Source: Nostoc sp. CHAB 5834 (GTDB lineage Bacteria; Cyanobacteriota; Cyanobacteriia; Cyanobacteriales; Nostocaceae). Taken from it: a stretch of 64,000 nt of DNA. Shown here piece by piece: positions 53,569 to 62,737 of the stretch. The stretch is from positions 1-64,000 of the forward strand of contig JAIVFU010000036.1 of NCBI GenBank assembly GCA_020829485.1, in the 5' to 3' direction. Made by a program: the position numbers and the translations under genes. A model generated the notes under the pieces. It was not told the origin of the DNA. It saw only the letters and a list, made by a program, of their open reading frames with translations, and searched no databases. Every line of letters starts with the position of its first letter. Position 1 is the first letter of the stretch.

Positions 53569-54456
53569 TTATTCTTTGGTAGGGGGTGCTATAAATTGAC
53601 AGGTATTATCATCATTGAATGCCATTTTATGATAAGGGTTAACTAGGGTTTTCGTTTCTAGAGATGAATCGCTGTTAAACGGTTGATATTCGTTGGTAGT
53701 GGATGATATATTGCCATATAGACCTCGCATAGATTGGATGATTGCACTAGCTGCTTGAATATTTTCATCCGGTTTGCCTAGAGATATAACAGCATTATTT
53801 AGTTTAGATTCAAGCTCTCTGATAGTTGGACAAGTATTAAATAATTTCAGCAATAAATCATCAAGTTTTTCAGCCTTCAGTTTCAACCAGTCTTCTTCAT
53901 TGAAAGTAAATTTTTTGTAAAATACAGAAAATAGAACTATTTTAGCCCTAAGTGGGTTAGTATACTTCATAATATTTTGCCGTAAATCAAACTGATTATA
54001 TTGATGTTTGATTTGACTGTTTGGAGATTTATCTATAGGATTTGATGAGATTTGCCTAGAATTATATAAGGTCTGTTCCTCTTTACAAGGTTGATTTAAT
54101 AATATTCCTGTTAACTCTTCTTGATGAGGTTGATTTAATAATATTCCTGTTAATTCATCAGATGTTATATATAACTTCTGCATTTCATGAGAAATAACAC
54201 TGGCGATTAGAGCGTATTCGTCTTGTTTATTAAGGGTTTTTACAACTTTAGATAAACTATAATTTAAGTTATTTATAGTTGGATTTAATCTGCATAATTC
54301 TTGAATTAATTCTTGTAATTTAAACCGTTCTAGCGTATCTTCATCATTCTCCCAAATATTTCTACAAGCCGAGTATATTAATTTTTTAACCCGTTTTGAG
54401 TTTTCATGCTGTTCTAAATTTTTAGTTACTGCATCTAGGCTAGATATAGTTTTCAT
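53569..54456 (-). CDS. Hypothetical two-domain helical protein
   Basis: 295 residues, no signal or membrane segment. Two similar halves are visible: ERFKLQELIQELCRLNPTIN, NLNYSLSKVVKTL in the first, and DDLLLKLFNTCPTIRELESK, LNNAVISLGKPDENIQAAS in the second. Between them an 11-residue unit EELTGILLNQP is duplicated. I do not recognise the family by name. The Asn/Ser/Gln-rich linker suggests flexible joining. I chose the ATG at 54456. Confidence 0.6.
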   Translation of the reverse strand: MKTISSLDAVTKNLEQHENSKRVKKLIYSACRNIWENDEDTLERFKLQELIQELCRLNPTINNLNYSLSKVVKTLNKQDEYALIASVISHEMQKLYITSDELTGILLNQPHQEELTGILLNQPCKEEQTLYNSRQISSNPIDKSPNSQIKHQYNQFDLRQNIMKYTNPLRAKIVLFSVFYKKFTFNEEDWLKLKAEKLDDLLLKLFNTCPTIRELESKLNNAVISLGKPDENIQAASAIIQSMRGLYGNISSTTNEYQPFNSDSSLETKTLVNPYHKMAFNDDNTCQFIAPPTKE

Positions 54457-54939
54457 CGGCAAATCTCCGGCACAGGTATCAGGTAGTAGTAAATGATAGA
54501 ACTAGCTCTTTCAACGTGACTCGTAAAATCTCTTTTTCTGCGATCGCTCTCTGTGTTAAGCTAATGTACTTTTAATTTGCATAACCAGGGCGGGCAAGAT
54601 GCCCACCCCACAATAGTTTTACTTCCAGGTAATATGCAAGGTTATTTGTCCAACAGCTTATAAGTGTTAGAAGTTATTTATTTAACCGCAGAGGCACAGC
54701 AGAAAGTCTGAGCCACGGGGAAACCTTCGTTGGTGCAGTCCACCGCAGGCATCAGGCTTTCTAGGACAGAAAAGAGGTTTAGAGAGGAATTCACTTTCGA
54801 TAATTTCTACTTACTTTAAAAGGGCTGGTCTTATGTTATACCCTTTTTATCTAGCTTGTGTAGTCATGTCGAACCACTTTACCCACGGTTGGCTCAACAG
54901 CCAAATCCTGATAGTCATTGCCTGTGAGAGTTAAATTCC
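54457..54939. other. Intergenic gap with short repeats
   Basis: It holds a GGGCGGGCAAGATGCCCACC-type repeat (about 54588-54608), a CGCAGAGGC-type repeat near 54685 and AT-rich DNA. No gene or RNA is seen. The 3' end carries the end of pyrB. Confidence 0.5.
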
Positions 54940-55992
54940 TTAGACCTTACTGCTTCCTATCAAATACAACAGCGCCATACGAACGGCGACACCACTGGTA
55001 ACTTGCGATTGAATAAGACTAAATTCTGGGTCATCCATTAATTCAGAACTAATTTCAACACCACGGTTAACTGGGCCTGGATGCAAAACTTTGACGTTTG
55101 GTTTACAAAGTTGCAACTTTGTGCTATTGATGCCAAATAGCTGATGATATTCTCGTAAACTTGGCAGTAAATGAGCCGTCATCCGTTCCTTTTGCAGGCG
55201 CAAAGTCATGACAAAATCGGCATTCTGCAAAGCTGGTTCTAGTTGCCAATGTAGAAAAAGTTGGGGAGTGGGGAGTGGGGAGTGGGGAGTGGGGGATGAG
55301 GAGATAAGAAAATCCTGATTTTTGACTCCTGCCTCTTCCAAGATATACTCGGCAAATAATTTGGGTAAGAGGGTGGGTGGGGCTGCTAGATGCACTTCGG
55401 CACCACTGGCGATTAAACTCCAGATATTCGATCGCGCCACACGAGAATGGAGAATATCCCCAACAATGGCAATCTTTTTACCCTTTAAAAGTTCTAGCCG
55501 GGGGCTAGCTGGGTCAATTAGAGTACAAATGGTAAATAAGTCTAGCAGTGCTTGGGAAGGATGCTCATGTTGACCATCACCAGCATTGAGGACACTAACT
55601 TTTACACCTAAACGATCCATTTCAGCCGCGATCGCATTTGGTACTCCTGCCTCTCGATGGCGGACTACCATAATATCAGTTCCCATTGCCAAATAGGTTT
55701 TCGCCGTGTCGAGAATTGTCTCTCCCTTAGTCATAGAAGATGTGGCTGCGGTAAAGTTCAGCGTATCTGCACTTAAGCGTTTTGCCGCGAGTTCAAAACT
55801 GCTGCGGGTGCGGGTAGACGATTCAAAAAATAAATTCGCCACCACCTGCCCCTGCAACGTTGGTACTTTCTTCGTCCGCCGCGATAGCACTTCCTGAAAA
55901 CTGGCAGCAGTTTGCAAAACAGTATTATATTCAGCCGCCGTAAAGTCAGCTAGGGAAAGAACGTGATGACGATTCCAGGTAGTAGTAGGCAT
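54940..55992 (-). CDS. pyrB: Aspartate carbamoyltransferase catalytic subunit
   Basis: 350 residues from [14 protein letters not shown]. It catalyses carbamoyl phosphate plus aspartate to N-carbamoylaspartate in pyrimidine synthesis. The carbamoyl-phosphate loop [28 protein letters not shown] and [11 protein letters not shown] are all present. An insertion around residues 229-244 ([15 protein letters not shown]) is encoded by GGGGAGT heptamers; it is an in-frame repeat expansion. Starting further upstream would translate another heptamer block, so the ATG at 55992 is preferred. No regulatory subunit is adjacent. Confidence 0.94.
   Translation of the reverse strand: MPTTTWNRHHVLSLADFTAAEYNTVLQTAASFQEVLSRRTKKVPTLQGQVVANLFFESSTRTRSSFELAAKRLSADTLNFTAATSSMTKGETILDTAKTYLAMGTDIMVVRHREAGVPNAIAAEMDRLGVKVSVLNAGDGQHEHPSQALLDLFTICTLIDPASPRLELLKGKKIAIVGDILHSRVARSNIWSLIASGAEVHLAAPPTLLPKLFAEYILEEAGVKNQDFLISSSPTPHSPLPTPQLFLHWQLEPALQNADFVMTLRLQKERMTAHLLPSLREYHQLFGINSTKLQLCKPNVKVLHPGPVNRGVEISSELMDDPEFSLIQSQVTSGVAVRMALLYLIGSSKV
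55263..55297. repeat. Heptamer repeat (GGGGAGT)4 inside pyrB
   Basis: Four GGGGAGT units plus GGGGGAT lie within pyrB and are translated. Another block (GGGGACT-type, 55998-56042) lies just in front of the start codon. Confidence 0.88.
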
Positions 55993-56097
55993 ATTTAGGG
56001 ACTGGGGACTGGGGACTGGGGATTGGGAATTGGCGACTGGGGAAGATAAGGGAGAAATGATCAATGCCCAATGCCCAATGCCCTATTCCCAATCCTT

Positions 56098-57450
56098 TCA
56101 AGTTGGTAAATGTAAAACGTTTAAAGCTAGAGAAATTAGGCTGAGGAACGTTAAAAACCCAATTGTATCTAGCATTGTAGTCACTAACGGGCCACTAACT
56201 AAAGCAGGGTCAAGCTTCAGCCGTGTCAAACCCATTGGTAGTAAAGTGCCGAGTGTAACAGCCACAATTGTATTAGTTGCCATTACCATTCCGGCAATTA
56301 AAGCTACCCATCGTTCTTGGGGTCGCGCCCAAATTAAGGAAAGCAGGAACATCGTTATGGCTAAAGCTACGGCTGTACCTAAACCAGCGAGAAGTTCCTT
56401 GCGGAGAATTTTCAAGGTATCTTTAGATGTTATTTCTCCCACTCCCAAGCCGCGAATTGTCACCGTTAATGATTGAATCCCAACAGTACCACCAGTGTTA
56501 GAAAAAATCGGCATGATTACTGCTAAGACTGGCACTGCGGCAATTACAGATTGAAAAGGCGCGATCGCACTGGCTGCACCAATATACATTGCCATGATTC
56601 CCAATAGCCAAGGTAAGCGGTTGCGAATGGTGAGTAGGGGAGAAGATAAAGCTGCTTCATCACCACTGACACCCGCCAGTTTTTGGATATCTTCTGTGGC
56701 TTCCTCTTCCAAAATATCCATGACATCATCAATGGTGACGATGCCCACTAATCGGTCTTCTCGGTCAACCACGGGGATAGCGATTAAGTCGTAGCGCTGC
56801 ATGATTCGCGCCACTTCTTCTTGAGGGGTTTCGGTTCTAACTTTGATGACGCGATCGCTAGCAATATCTTTGATGAAAACATCGGGAAAAGTAAACAACA
56901 ACTGGCGCAGTGAAACTACTCTCACCAGCGTCCGGTTGTCATCTGTGACGTAGGCGTAGTAAATCGACTCCTTGTCTTCGTCCTGACGGCGGATTTTACT
57001 TAAGGCTTCACCCACGGTTAATCCCTGCCGCAACCGGACATATTCGGTTGTCATCACCCGCCCAGCCGTGCCTTCTGGATAGCCGAGAATCGTTGCTGTT
57101 GCTTGCCTTTGTTCTGGACTCAGTTCTTGCAATAGCCGTTTGATTACCCCAGCAGGTAGTTCATCAAACAATTCTGCCCGTTCGTCGGGACTCATCGCTT
57201 CTACAAGTTGCGCTACCTGGACATCATGCAGAGAATTAAGTAGTTCTTCCTGCACCTCTGTTGGCAGATATTCAAATACATCAATTGCCTGAGCTTTGTT
57301 GAGTAAACGAAATGCGATCGCCCGTTGTTGTTCAGGCAATTGTGTAATGTAGTCTCCTACATCCACTGGTTGCAAGCGATTTAAATCACATTTCAACTGA
57401 TTTAAATCGGTAGTATCAGTCAACAAATCCCGAATATCTTCTGTGAGCAT
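56098..57450 (-). CDS. mgtE: Magnesium transporter MgtE
   Basis: 450 residues. The N-terminal helical domain (about 20-130, with EYLPTEVQEELLNSL and LFDELPAGVIKRLLQELSPE) and a pair of CBS domains (about 135-260, including DRLVGIVTIDDVMDILEEEA) sense cytoplasmic Mg2+. Five transmembrane helices (about 285-450) form the channel. A hairpin with a GGAG-type ribosome site lies immediately in front of the start and may add regulation. No gene follows in the same direction except pyrB, 105 bp away. Confidence 0.94.
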   Translation of the reverse strand: MLTEDIRDLLTDTTDLNQLKCDLNRLQPVDVGDYITQLPEQQRAIAFRLLNKAQAIDVFEYLPTEVQEELLNSLHDVQVAQLVEAMSPDERAELFDELPAGVIKRLLQELSPEQRQATATILGYPEGTAGRVMTTEYVRLRQGLTVGEALSKIRRQDEDKESIYYAYVTDDNRTLVRVVSLRQLLFTFPDVFIKDIASDRVIKVRTETPQEEVARIMQRYDLIAIPVVDREDRLVGIVTIDDVMDILEEEATEDIQKLAGVSGDEAALSSPLLTIRNRLPWLLGIMAMYIGAASAIAPFQSVIAAVPVLAVIMPIFSNTGGTVGIQSLTVTIRGLGVGEITSKDTLKILRKELLAGLGTAVALAITMFLLSLIWARPQERWVALIAGMVMATNTIVAVTLGTLLPMGLTRLKLDPALVSGPLVTTMLDTIGFLTFLSLISLALNVLHLPT

Positions 57451-57465
57451 GAAATTATATCTCCT

Positions 57466-57490
57466 AAGTCTCCCCCGCGCTGGGAGACTT
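57466..57490 (-). promoter_or_regulatory. Hairpin beside the mgtE ribosome site
   Basis: AAGTCTCCC/GGGAGACTT, a 9-bp stem with a 7-nt loop, lies directly 5' of AGGAG (57461-57465) and 12 bp from the ATG. It could affect translation or mRNA stability. It does not match the M-box architecture that I know. Confidence 0.4.
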
Positions 57491-57832
57491 CCTCGCCAGA
57501 TCAGAGGAGGTTGATACTGCCATCTGGTGGACTATTGCCCATAAAATTTCAACAATTCAATATCGATATCTAAATCAAGGCATCGCTAGTCATCATCCTA
57601 ACCCGGAATAGCGCTCTCCGGGAGATACTGAATATTAGCATTCAGCTTTTGTTATTTTTACCAATAATAGCTAAGTTAATTACCCGCAAATTTAGGTAAT
57701 TTTCGTCTAGCTTAAACTAGATTTTACTATTGCTATAAGCTATGTGTCTTGCCAATCAACGATTGTTTTCGCAAACTTTATAGAGTTAAAATATTTACAA
57801 TATCAATAAGCAATCTTTCGTATCAAGCAACT

Positions 57833-58045
57833 TCATGCATAGTCACCTGGACGACGAAGAATCAGGAATGGGTTAGCAGGTTTAACTTCATAGTCGCGGT
57901 AAGGTGTTTGAGCTTTAGGGTTAGCGAAGCTCGCCGTTCGCATAGCGTCTCGAAGAGAAGGCATCGCTTCTGATGCAATCCACTCAGGATGGTTATCTTG
58001 CCCCAAATGATAGCAATATAGGTTATCTGTTTTGCGGTTGCAGGT
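57833..58045 (-). pseudogene. Gene remnant carrying a translated palindromic repeat
   Basis: The frame reads [40 protein letters not shown] and PKAQTPYRDYEVKPANPFLI, then LRRPGDYA and a stop. It has no start codon and is bounded upstream by a stop. The middle [16 protein letters not shown] is the same repeat as in the topoisomerase gene. The flanking parts look like a real protein, so this is a remnant or a short coding piece with repeat insertion. The family is unknown. The rest of the gap (57491-57832) shows only an imperfect CCCGGA/TCCGGG hairpin at about 57601. Confidence 0.45.
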
Positions 58046-58147
58046 TTATTTGCTAATCCAGCATCTGGATTTGAGCAAAGGGCAAAAAATATATTTTCTT
58101 CCTCCTGCCGTAAGCTCGAACTGCCCTCTGCCTTTCTTCAGTAATTT

Positions 58148-58345
58148 TTAGAGATTTTCTCGTGTCCGTTTTGCTTCTATTAGTTTTTCCAGTTCACCAA
58201 TTTCATCTATGGTATAAAACTTTGGGTTAGGTTCAGCGTTAATTTTATCCATTAGAGCGTGAAAAGCTTCTGTATCATTCCGATTCTCTAATAAATAACG
58301 TTTTAACTCTATTTTACTCATTGCTGCAAACTTAGGCTTGGTCAT
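58148..58345 (-). CDS. DUF6887-type small protein
   Basis: 65 residues from MTKPKFAAMSKIELKRYLLE, then NRNDTEAFHALMDKINAEPN, matching the cyanobacterial DUF6887 pattern. The ATG overlaps the TGA of the upstream gene (ATGA). It is the third gene of an overlapping triplet, probably an antitoxin-like or regulatory member. Family name from memory of its sequence pattern; function unknown. Confidence 0.6.
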   Translation of the reverse strand: MTKPKFAAMSKIELKRYLLENRNDTEAFHALMDKINAEPNPKFYTIDEIGELEKLIEAKRTRENL

Positions 58346-58524
58346 TCGTCGTATCTCCATTTACCATTAGGGTTAATTACAATACCAGTTTCATCACCAG
58401 CCAAGATATAGATGTCTCCTGTTCGTTCATCTAATCTGACTATAAAGATAGGTAGTAGAAACGTTGTGAGGTTTTGGCAGAGGATAAAACAAATCAAATT
58501 TTGTTTGGGTGTAGGATACCTCAT
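58342..58524 (-). CDS. DUF6888-type small protein
   Basis: 60 residues: LICFILCQNLTTFLLPIFIV, then RLDERTGDIYILAGDETGIV and NPNGKWRYDE, as in DUF6888 proteins. The ATG overlaps the stop of the RHH-like gene (TGATG), and its own stop overlaps the next start. Such tight overlap means coupled translation, typical of toxin-antitoxin-like units. Function is unknown. Confidence 0.6.
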   Translation of the reverse strand: MRYPTPKQNLICFILCQNLTTFLLPIFIVRLDERTGDIYILAGDETGIVINPNGKWRYDE

Positions 58525-58709
58525 CAAGATTGACTTACCTTTTTGATTGCCGCATCACACCACATCCTGACAGCTTCTTCCATTGCCTCACTGTGCCCTA
58601 TTTCTAACTCAAGAGCTAGCTGTTTGAAAATTTTAACTAAATCCTTGGGCAGATAGGCAGCACTCTGGGTGTAATCGCTGTGGGTGCGTTTGTTAATTCG
58701 AGTTTCCAT
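58524..58709 (-). CDS. RHH-like small protein
   Basis: 61 residues. The layout SAAYLPKDLVKIFKQLALEL then HSEAMEEAVRMWCDAAIK is the same as in the 4311-4508 gene, the CopG/RHH type. The basic N-terminus (RINKRTH) suits DNA contact. It is the first of three overlapping genes and probably an autoregulator. Family by pattern only. Confidence 0.55.
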   Translation of the reverse strand: METRINKRTHSDYTQSAAYLPKDLVKIFKQLALELEIGHSEAMEEAVRMWCDAAIKKVSQS

Positions 58710-59014
58710 GATGAAAAAAGTTAATCTGCTGTTCTGCTAGCATACTAGCTCATATCCCCTAGATTGCACTTTATAGCACGTAATTCTGACCACACCCAAA
58801 AATCTTGCCAATTTTTCACTATTTCGCCAGTGCCACGCCGAAATAAAATCGCTAAAATTCAGTACCCAGAGGCGTATTAACAGGAGATAATAATAAGCTC
58901 ACACCACCCTTAGCTGTTGTCCCATCAACCATTACAGGACTTGTTCTGGCTTGGTTTAGGTAATTCACTTGACAGCCACAGGGTCAAATTTTGCAAGTTG
59001 TTCTGAACCAAACC
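58710..59014. other. Gap before the PHK-like gene
   Basis: AT-rich in the left half. It probably holds the divergent promoters of the small-gene triplet and of the large gene. No repeat or RNA is apparent. Confidence 0.4.
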
Positions 59015-62000
59015 ATGAAAACATCTACCAAATTGCTAACTCGTCTAGACTATTACTACCAGCAAATCAAAACGATCATCCTGACTCGCCAGAATCCGAT
59101 TACTGGCTTACTACCTGCGAGTACAGCGATTACAGCCCACGGCGATTATACTGATGCCTGGGTGCGAGACAACGTTTACAGCATTTTGGCAGTTTGGGGT
59201 TTAGGACTTGCATACCGCAAGATTGACGACGACAAAGGACGCACCTATGAACTAGAACACAGTGTGATCAAACTGATGCGCGGATTGTTGTTTGCAATGA
59301 TGCGACAAGCTCATAAAGTAGAGACATTTAAACATACTCAGTCGCTACTAGATGGACTGCACGCCAAATATAATACCGCGACGGGTGATATTGTTGTTGG
59401 CGATGATGAATGGGGACATTTGCAACTTGATGCCACATCTATATTTTTGCTGATATTGGCGCAAATGACGGCAGCAGGATTGCCAATAATTTATACCATT
59501 GATGAAGTGAATTTCGTCCAAAATTTAGTTTACTACATTGGACGAGCTTACCGCACACCAGATTACGGCATTTGGGAACGTGGTAATAAAATTAATCGGG
59601 GTAGTGCAGAGTTAAATGCCAGTTCTGTAGGCATGGCAAAAGCTGCTTTAGAAGCTATCAACGGACTGGATTTGTTTGGTGTGCGTGGTAGTCAAGCATC
59701 AGTAATTCATGTGCTACCAGATGAAATCGCCCGGGCCCGGATTACCTTAGAATCCTTATTACCGAGAGAATCTGGTTCCAAAGAAATTGATGCGGCGCTC
59801 TTAAGTATTGTTAGTTATCCTGCCTTTGCAGTGGAAGATTTGGAGTTACGCGATCGCACCTTAAACGATATTATCAATAAACTCGCAGGTAAATACGGCT
59901 GCAAACGCTTTCTGCGTGATGGACACCAAACCGTTTTAGAAGATAATCAACGTTTACACTACGAACCGTGGGAACTCAAGCAATTTGAGCATATTGAATG
60001 CGAATGGCCGTTATTTTTCACTTATTTAGTTCTAGATGGATTATTTTGTGGCGAACAAGAACAAGTTAAAAAATACCAAAATCTTTTAGAATCATTACTC
60101 ATAGAACAAAATGGCTTGCGTTTATTGCCAGAACTTTATTATGTTCCCGCAGAAAACATAGAAGCAGAAAAGTTAGCACCCCAAACGCAACCACGTTTAC
60201 CCAATGAAAATATTCCCTTGGTGTGGGCGCAGAGTTTATATTTTCTCGGTGAAATGTTGAGTGAAGGGTTACTAGCGGTTGGTGATATCGACCCTTTGGG
60301 AAGACATTTGTGTGTGGGCAAACAGCGCGAATCATTGGTACAAATTGCTTTATTAGCAGAAGATGAAGATTTACAAACGAAACTAGAAGTTCACGGAATC
60401 GAAGCACAAACGCCTACTCAAGTAGAACCGATTCAAGTGAGAAAAGCTGGAGAATTTTCAGCTATTTATACCCAAATCGGACGTAACGATAAACTTGGTT
60501 TAACTGGGAGGCCAGTGCGAAGGTTGCGGAGTTTGACAACATCTAGAATCTTTCGGATTAGCGGTGAAACAATTGTATTTTTGCCTTCATTTTCCGACTC
60601 TCAACAGTTTTACTTAACCCTTGATTACCATTTTTTGCTGGATCAAATTAGAAGCGAACTAGCTTACATTCAAAAATATTGGAGCGATTTAGGTCGTCCT
60701 ACCTTGACTTTAATGTTGACGCACACCATGTTAAAAGCAGGTTCGGAAGCATTACTAGAACTGATGCAAGAACTAAAAGATGGTGTTTGTAACGGTGTGC
60801 AAGTAAAATTAGGGCGGCTAAATCAGCTAATGCTAACAGCCGGAATCCAAAGAATTGATTTTCTTCCCAATGCAGAATTTGCGCGATCGCCAGTAAAAAA
60901 TGCTAGCCCACGTTGCTATTATTTAGCTTATCATCCTGAGAAAAACTGGCGTTTAGGACATACCCAAGAATTTCAAATGGAGTGTGAAACTAACTTCGGG
61001 TTATTACTTTCTTATCTGCGTTCATCAGAGAATATTTACGAGCAAATCGAGTTATTGCAAACCTTAACTCGATTGCAGGGAATTGAATTTGATACGGGAT
61101 ATGGTGGCCCAGGAGATCGCGTCACCGTAGCCGATTTACTCGATGAAGTTTATACCAAAGCTGGAGATTTAGGTATTTGGGCAGTGGTACGCCGGGCTGC
61201 GGGGTTAATGCAAATGGTTGATATCAGTTTATCAGATGCAGTGACGAGTATCTTGGTGCGAGGTAAGCAAATTGCTGTGGGTAAAGCTTACAGTGAAGCG
61301 TCCTTGATTAGCGTACCCATGTCCCACGATGAGATTGCCGATAAAATTAATCATTTTTGTCGTGAGGATATCCGCGATCGCGTCCTCACTCAAGAGATTT
61401 TAATCTATGTTGGTATCTTAATTCGCTCAGAACCCGAACTATTCCAGGGACTACTAACGCTGAGAGTCGGCTATCTGATCTTACTAATCACCAGCGAACT
61501 AGCGCGGGAATTGCATGTCACTCAAGATGAAGCTTACGATCGCTTAATGCAACTTTCACCCTTTGAAGTTAAAGTGCGCTTGCGTCAGGTATTAACTGGA
61601 TATACTGGCATGAGTAACCTGTTGCGCCAGCAAGAATCACTGCACGTCAAACAAAAAGAAAGTGATATTGCTTGGGTAGTGCTACCAGGAATCGCCGAAG
61701 GGATAGAAGTTCCGCCAGGTGGTTGGCGACGGTTTCGCCAAGCCGAGGGTGCGACGGGGCGCGTACCAAAAGAATTTTTTAAGCAAGTTTGGCTATTAAT
61801 GCAACATTGCAAGGGTTTAGTTATTGGAGATAAATTAGAGCGGCGCAATCGTTTAGATAGTGAGATAATGTTGTCGGAAATGACAGCCGGTGAAAGAAAT
61901 TTTGCTCTCTTGGTTGAGCATTTGCTGAATAAAATCGAAGCTCCAGAATACCGCCAAGTTAATATTGAAGCATTAATCGAATTAGGAGCGATCGCAGCCA

Positions 62001-62221
62001 ATAATCCTAAGCTGCAAATTGAAGAATATATCGTGTTGGATGTATTAATTGGCCATGCAGTGCGATTGGCGTGGCTAGAAAATCATAGTCAACGCAGCGA
62101 TCGGTATGATGAGGATAAGGGGAGTGCGTGGCGATCGTTTTACAATACTTCACCTAGAGATTGCGCTAGTTATATTTTGAAGGCGTTTAGATTCTTGACG
62201 GAATTTGTGAAGGATTTTTAA
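59015..62221 (+). CDS. Phosphorylase-kinase alpha/beta-like GH15 protein
   Basis: 1068 residues. The N-terminal (alpha/alpha)6 barrel (about 10-450) starts with ITGLLPASTAITAHGDYTDA, followed by WVRDNVYSILAVWGLGLAYR, as in GH15 glucoamylase-like and phosphorylase kinase alpha/beta subunits. The remainder (about 450-1068) resembles the C-terminal regulatory part of PHK subunits, including LRVGYLILLITSELARELHV. It has no kinase domain. In bacteria the ligand and role are unknown; a role in glycogen metabolism is inferred. The ATG follows a weak ribosome site; an upstream TTG is less likely. Confidence 0.82.
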   Translation: MKTSTKLLTRLDYYYQQIKTIILTRQNPITGLLPASTAITAHGDYTDAWVRDNVYSILAVWGLGLAYRKIDDDKGRTYELEHSVIKLMRGLLFAMMRQAHKVETFKHTQSLLDGLHAKYNTATGDIVVGDDEWGHLQLDATSIFLLILAQMTAAGLPIIYTIDEVNFVQNLVYYIGRAYRTPDYGIWERGNKINRGSAELNASSVGMAKAALEAINGLDLFGVRGSQASVIHVLPDEIARARITLESLLPRESGSKEIDAALLSIVSYPAFAVEDLELRDRTLNDIINKLAGKYGCKRFLRDGHQTVLEDNQRLHYEPWELKQFEHIECEWPLFFTYLVLDGLFCGEQEQVKKYQNLLESLLIEQNGLRLLPELYYVPAENIEAEKLAPQTQPRLPNENIPLVWAQSLYFLGEMLSEGLLAVGDIDPLGRHLCVGKQRESLVQIALLAEDEDLQTKLEVHGIEAQTPTQVEPIQVRKAGEFSAIYTQIGRNDKLGLTGRPVRRLRSLTTSRIFRISGETIVFLPSFSDSQQFYLTLDYHFLLDQIRSELAYIQKYWSDLGRPTLTLMLTHTMLKAGSEALLELMQELKDGVCNGVQVKLGRLNQLMLTAGIQRIDFLPNAEFARSPVKNASPRCYYLAYHPEKNWRLGHTQEFQMECETNFGLLLSYLRSSENIYEQIELLQTLTRLQGIEFDTGYGGPGDRVTVADLLDEVYTKAGDLGIWAVVRRAAGLMQMVDISLSDAVTSILVRGKQIAVGKAYSEASLISVPMSHDEIADKINHFCREDIRDRVLTQEILIYVGILIRSEPELFQGLLTLRVGYLILLITSELARELHVTQDEAYDRLMQLSPFEVKVRLRQVLTGYTGMSNLLRQQESLHVKQKESDIAWVVLPGIAEGIEVPPGGWRRFRQAEGATGRVPKEFFKQVWLLMQHCKGLVIGDKLERRNRLDSEIMLSEMTAGERNFALLVEHLLNKIEAPEYRQVNIEALIELGAIAANNPKLQIEEYIVLDVLIGHAVRLAWLENHSQRSDRYDEDKGSAWRSFYNTSPRDCASYILKAFRFLTEFVKDF

Positions 62222-62262
62222 ACGCAGAGGAACGCAGAGGGAAACGCAAAGGAGCGCAGAGG
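62221..62262. repeat. CGCAGAGG repeat in front of the GxxExxY gene
   Basis: AACGCAGAGG units are repeated up to the start codon. The inverse (CCTCTGCGCTTCCCTTTGCG) stands at 62656-62687, so the small gene lies between inverted repeats. Confidence 0.7.
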
Positions 62263-62640
62263 ATGAGAGAGAATGAGTTGAGTGGGGTGATTATTGGTTG
62301 TGCGATAAGGGTGCATACTGCTTTGGGGCCTGGTTTGTTGGAGTCGGCTTATGAGGAGTGCTTGGATTATGAGTTGAAGAAGGCCGGGTTGAGTGTTGGT
62401 AAACAAATTCCATTGCCTTTGATTTACCAAGATGTGCAATTGGAATGCGTTTATCGATTAGATTTGATTGTCGAAAACCAAATAATTGTAGAGATTAAAT
62501 CTGTAGAATCCTTCCACCCGATTCACTCCGTCCAACTCCTAACCTATCTCAAACTCGCAAACTGCAAACTAGGACTACTCCTCAACTTCAACGTCCTCCA
62601 CCTCAAAGAAGGTATCAAACGCGTAGCCAACAACCTCTAA
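62263..62640 (+). CDS. GxxExxY protein
   Basis: 125 residues. The family signature is GPGLLESAYEECL, and the PD-(D/E)XK-like YRLDLIVENQIIVEIKSV follows. The C-terminal HSVQLLTYLKLANCKLGLLLNFN is standard. Such proteins are common in bacteria near mobile DNA, and their role is unknown. The ribosome site is formed by the repeat in front. The gene is flanked by inverted CGCAGAGG-type repeats. Confidence 0.9.
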   Translation: MRENELSGVIIGCAIRVHTALGPGLLESAYEECLDYELKKAGLSVGKQIPLPLIYQDVQLECVYRLDLIVENQIIVEIKSVESFHPIHSVQLLTYLKLANCKLGLLLNFNVLHLKEGIKRVANNL

Positions 62641-62655
62641 CTCCCCCTCCGCGAA

Positions 62656-62687
62656 CCTCTGCGCTTCCCTTTGCGCCCCTTTGCGTT
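62656..62687. repeat. CCTCTGCG repeat behind the GxxExxY gene (inverted copy)
   Basis: CCTCTGCGCTTCCCTTTGCG and the following CCCCTTTGCGTT mirror the CGCAGAGG-type repeat in front of the same gene. Together they enclose the gene in inverted arms of about 30-40 bp, imperfect. Confidence 0.65.
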
Positions 62688-62737
62688 AAAAAAAATATCC
62701 CCCACCTCAGATTCCAAAAGCAGGGGTTTTATTAAAA

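Noticed and set aside
55993..56064. N-terminal extension of pyrB
   Set aside because: Encoded by GGGGACT-type heptamers and lacks family residues.
57461..57620. M-box riboswitch in front of mgtE
   Set aside because: The conserved M-box elements are not visible; only a short hairpin stands there.
57749..57973. 74-codon plus-strand frame
   Set aside because: Its end is the opposite strand of the palindromic repeat, and the minus-strand reading is more protein-like.
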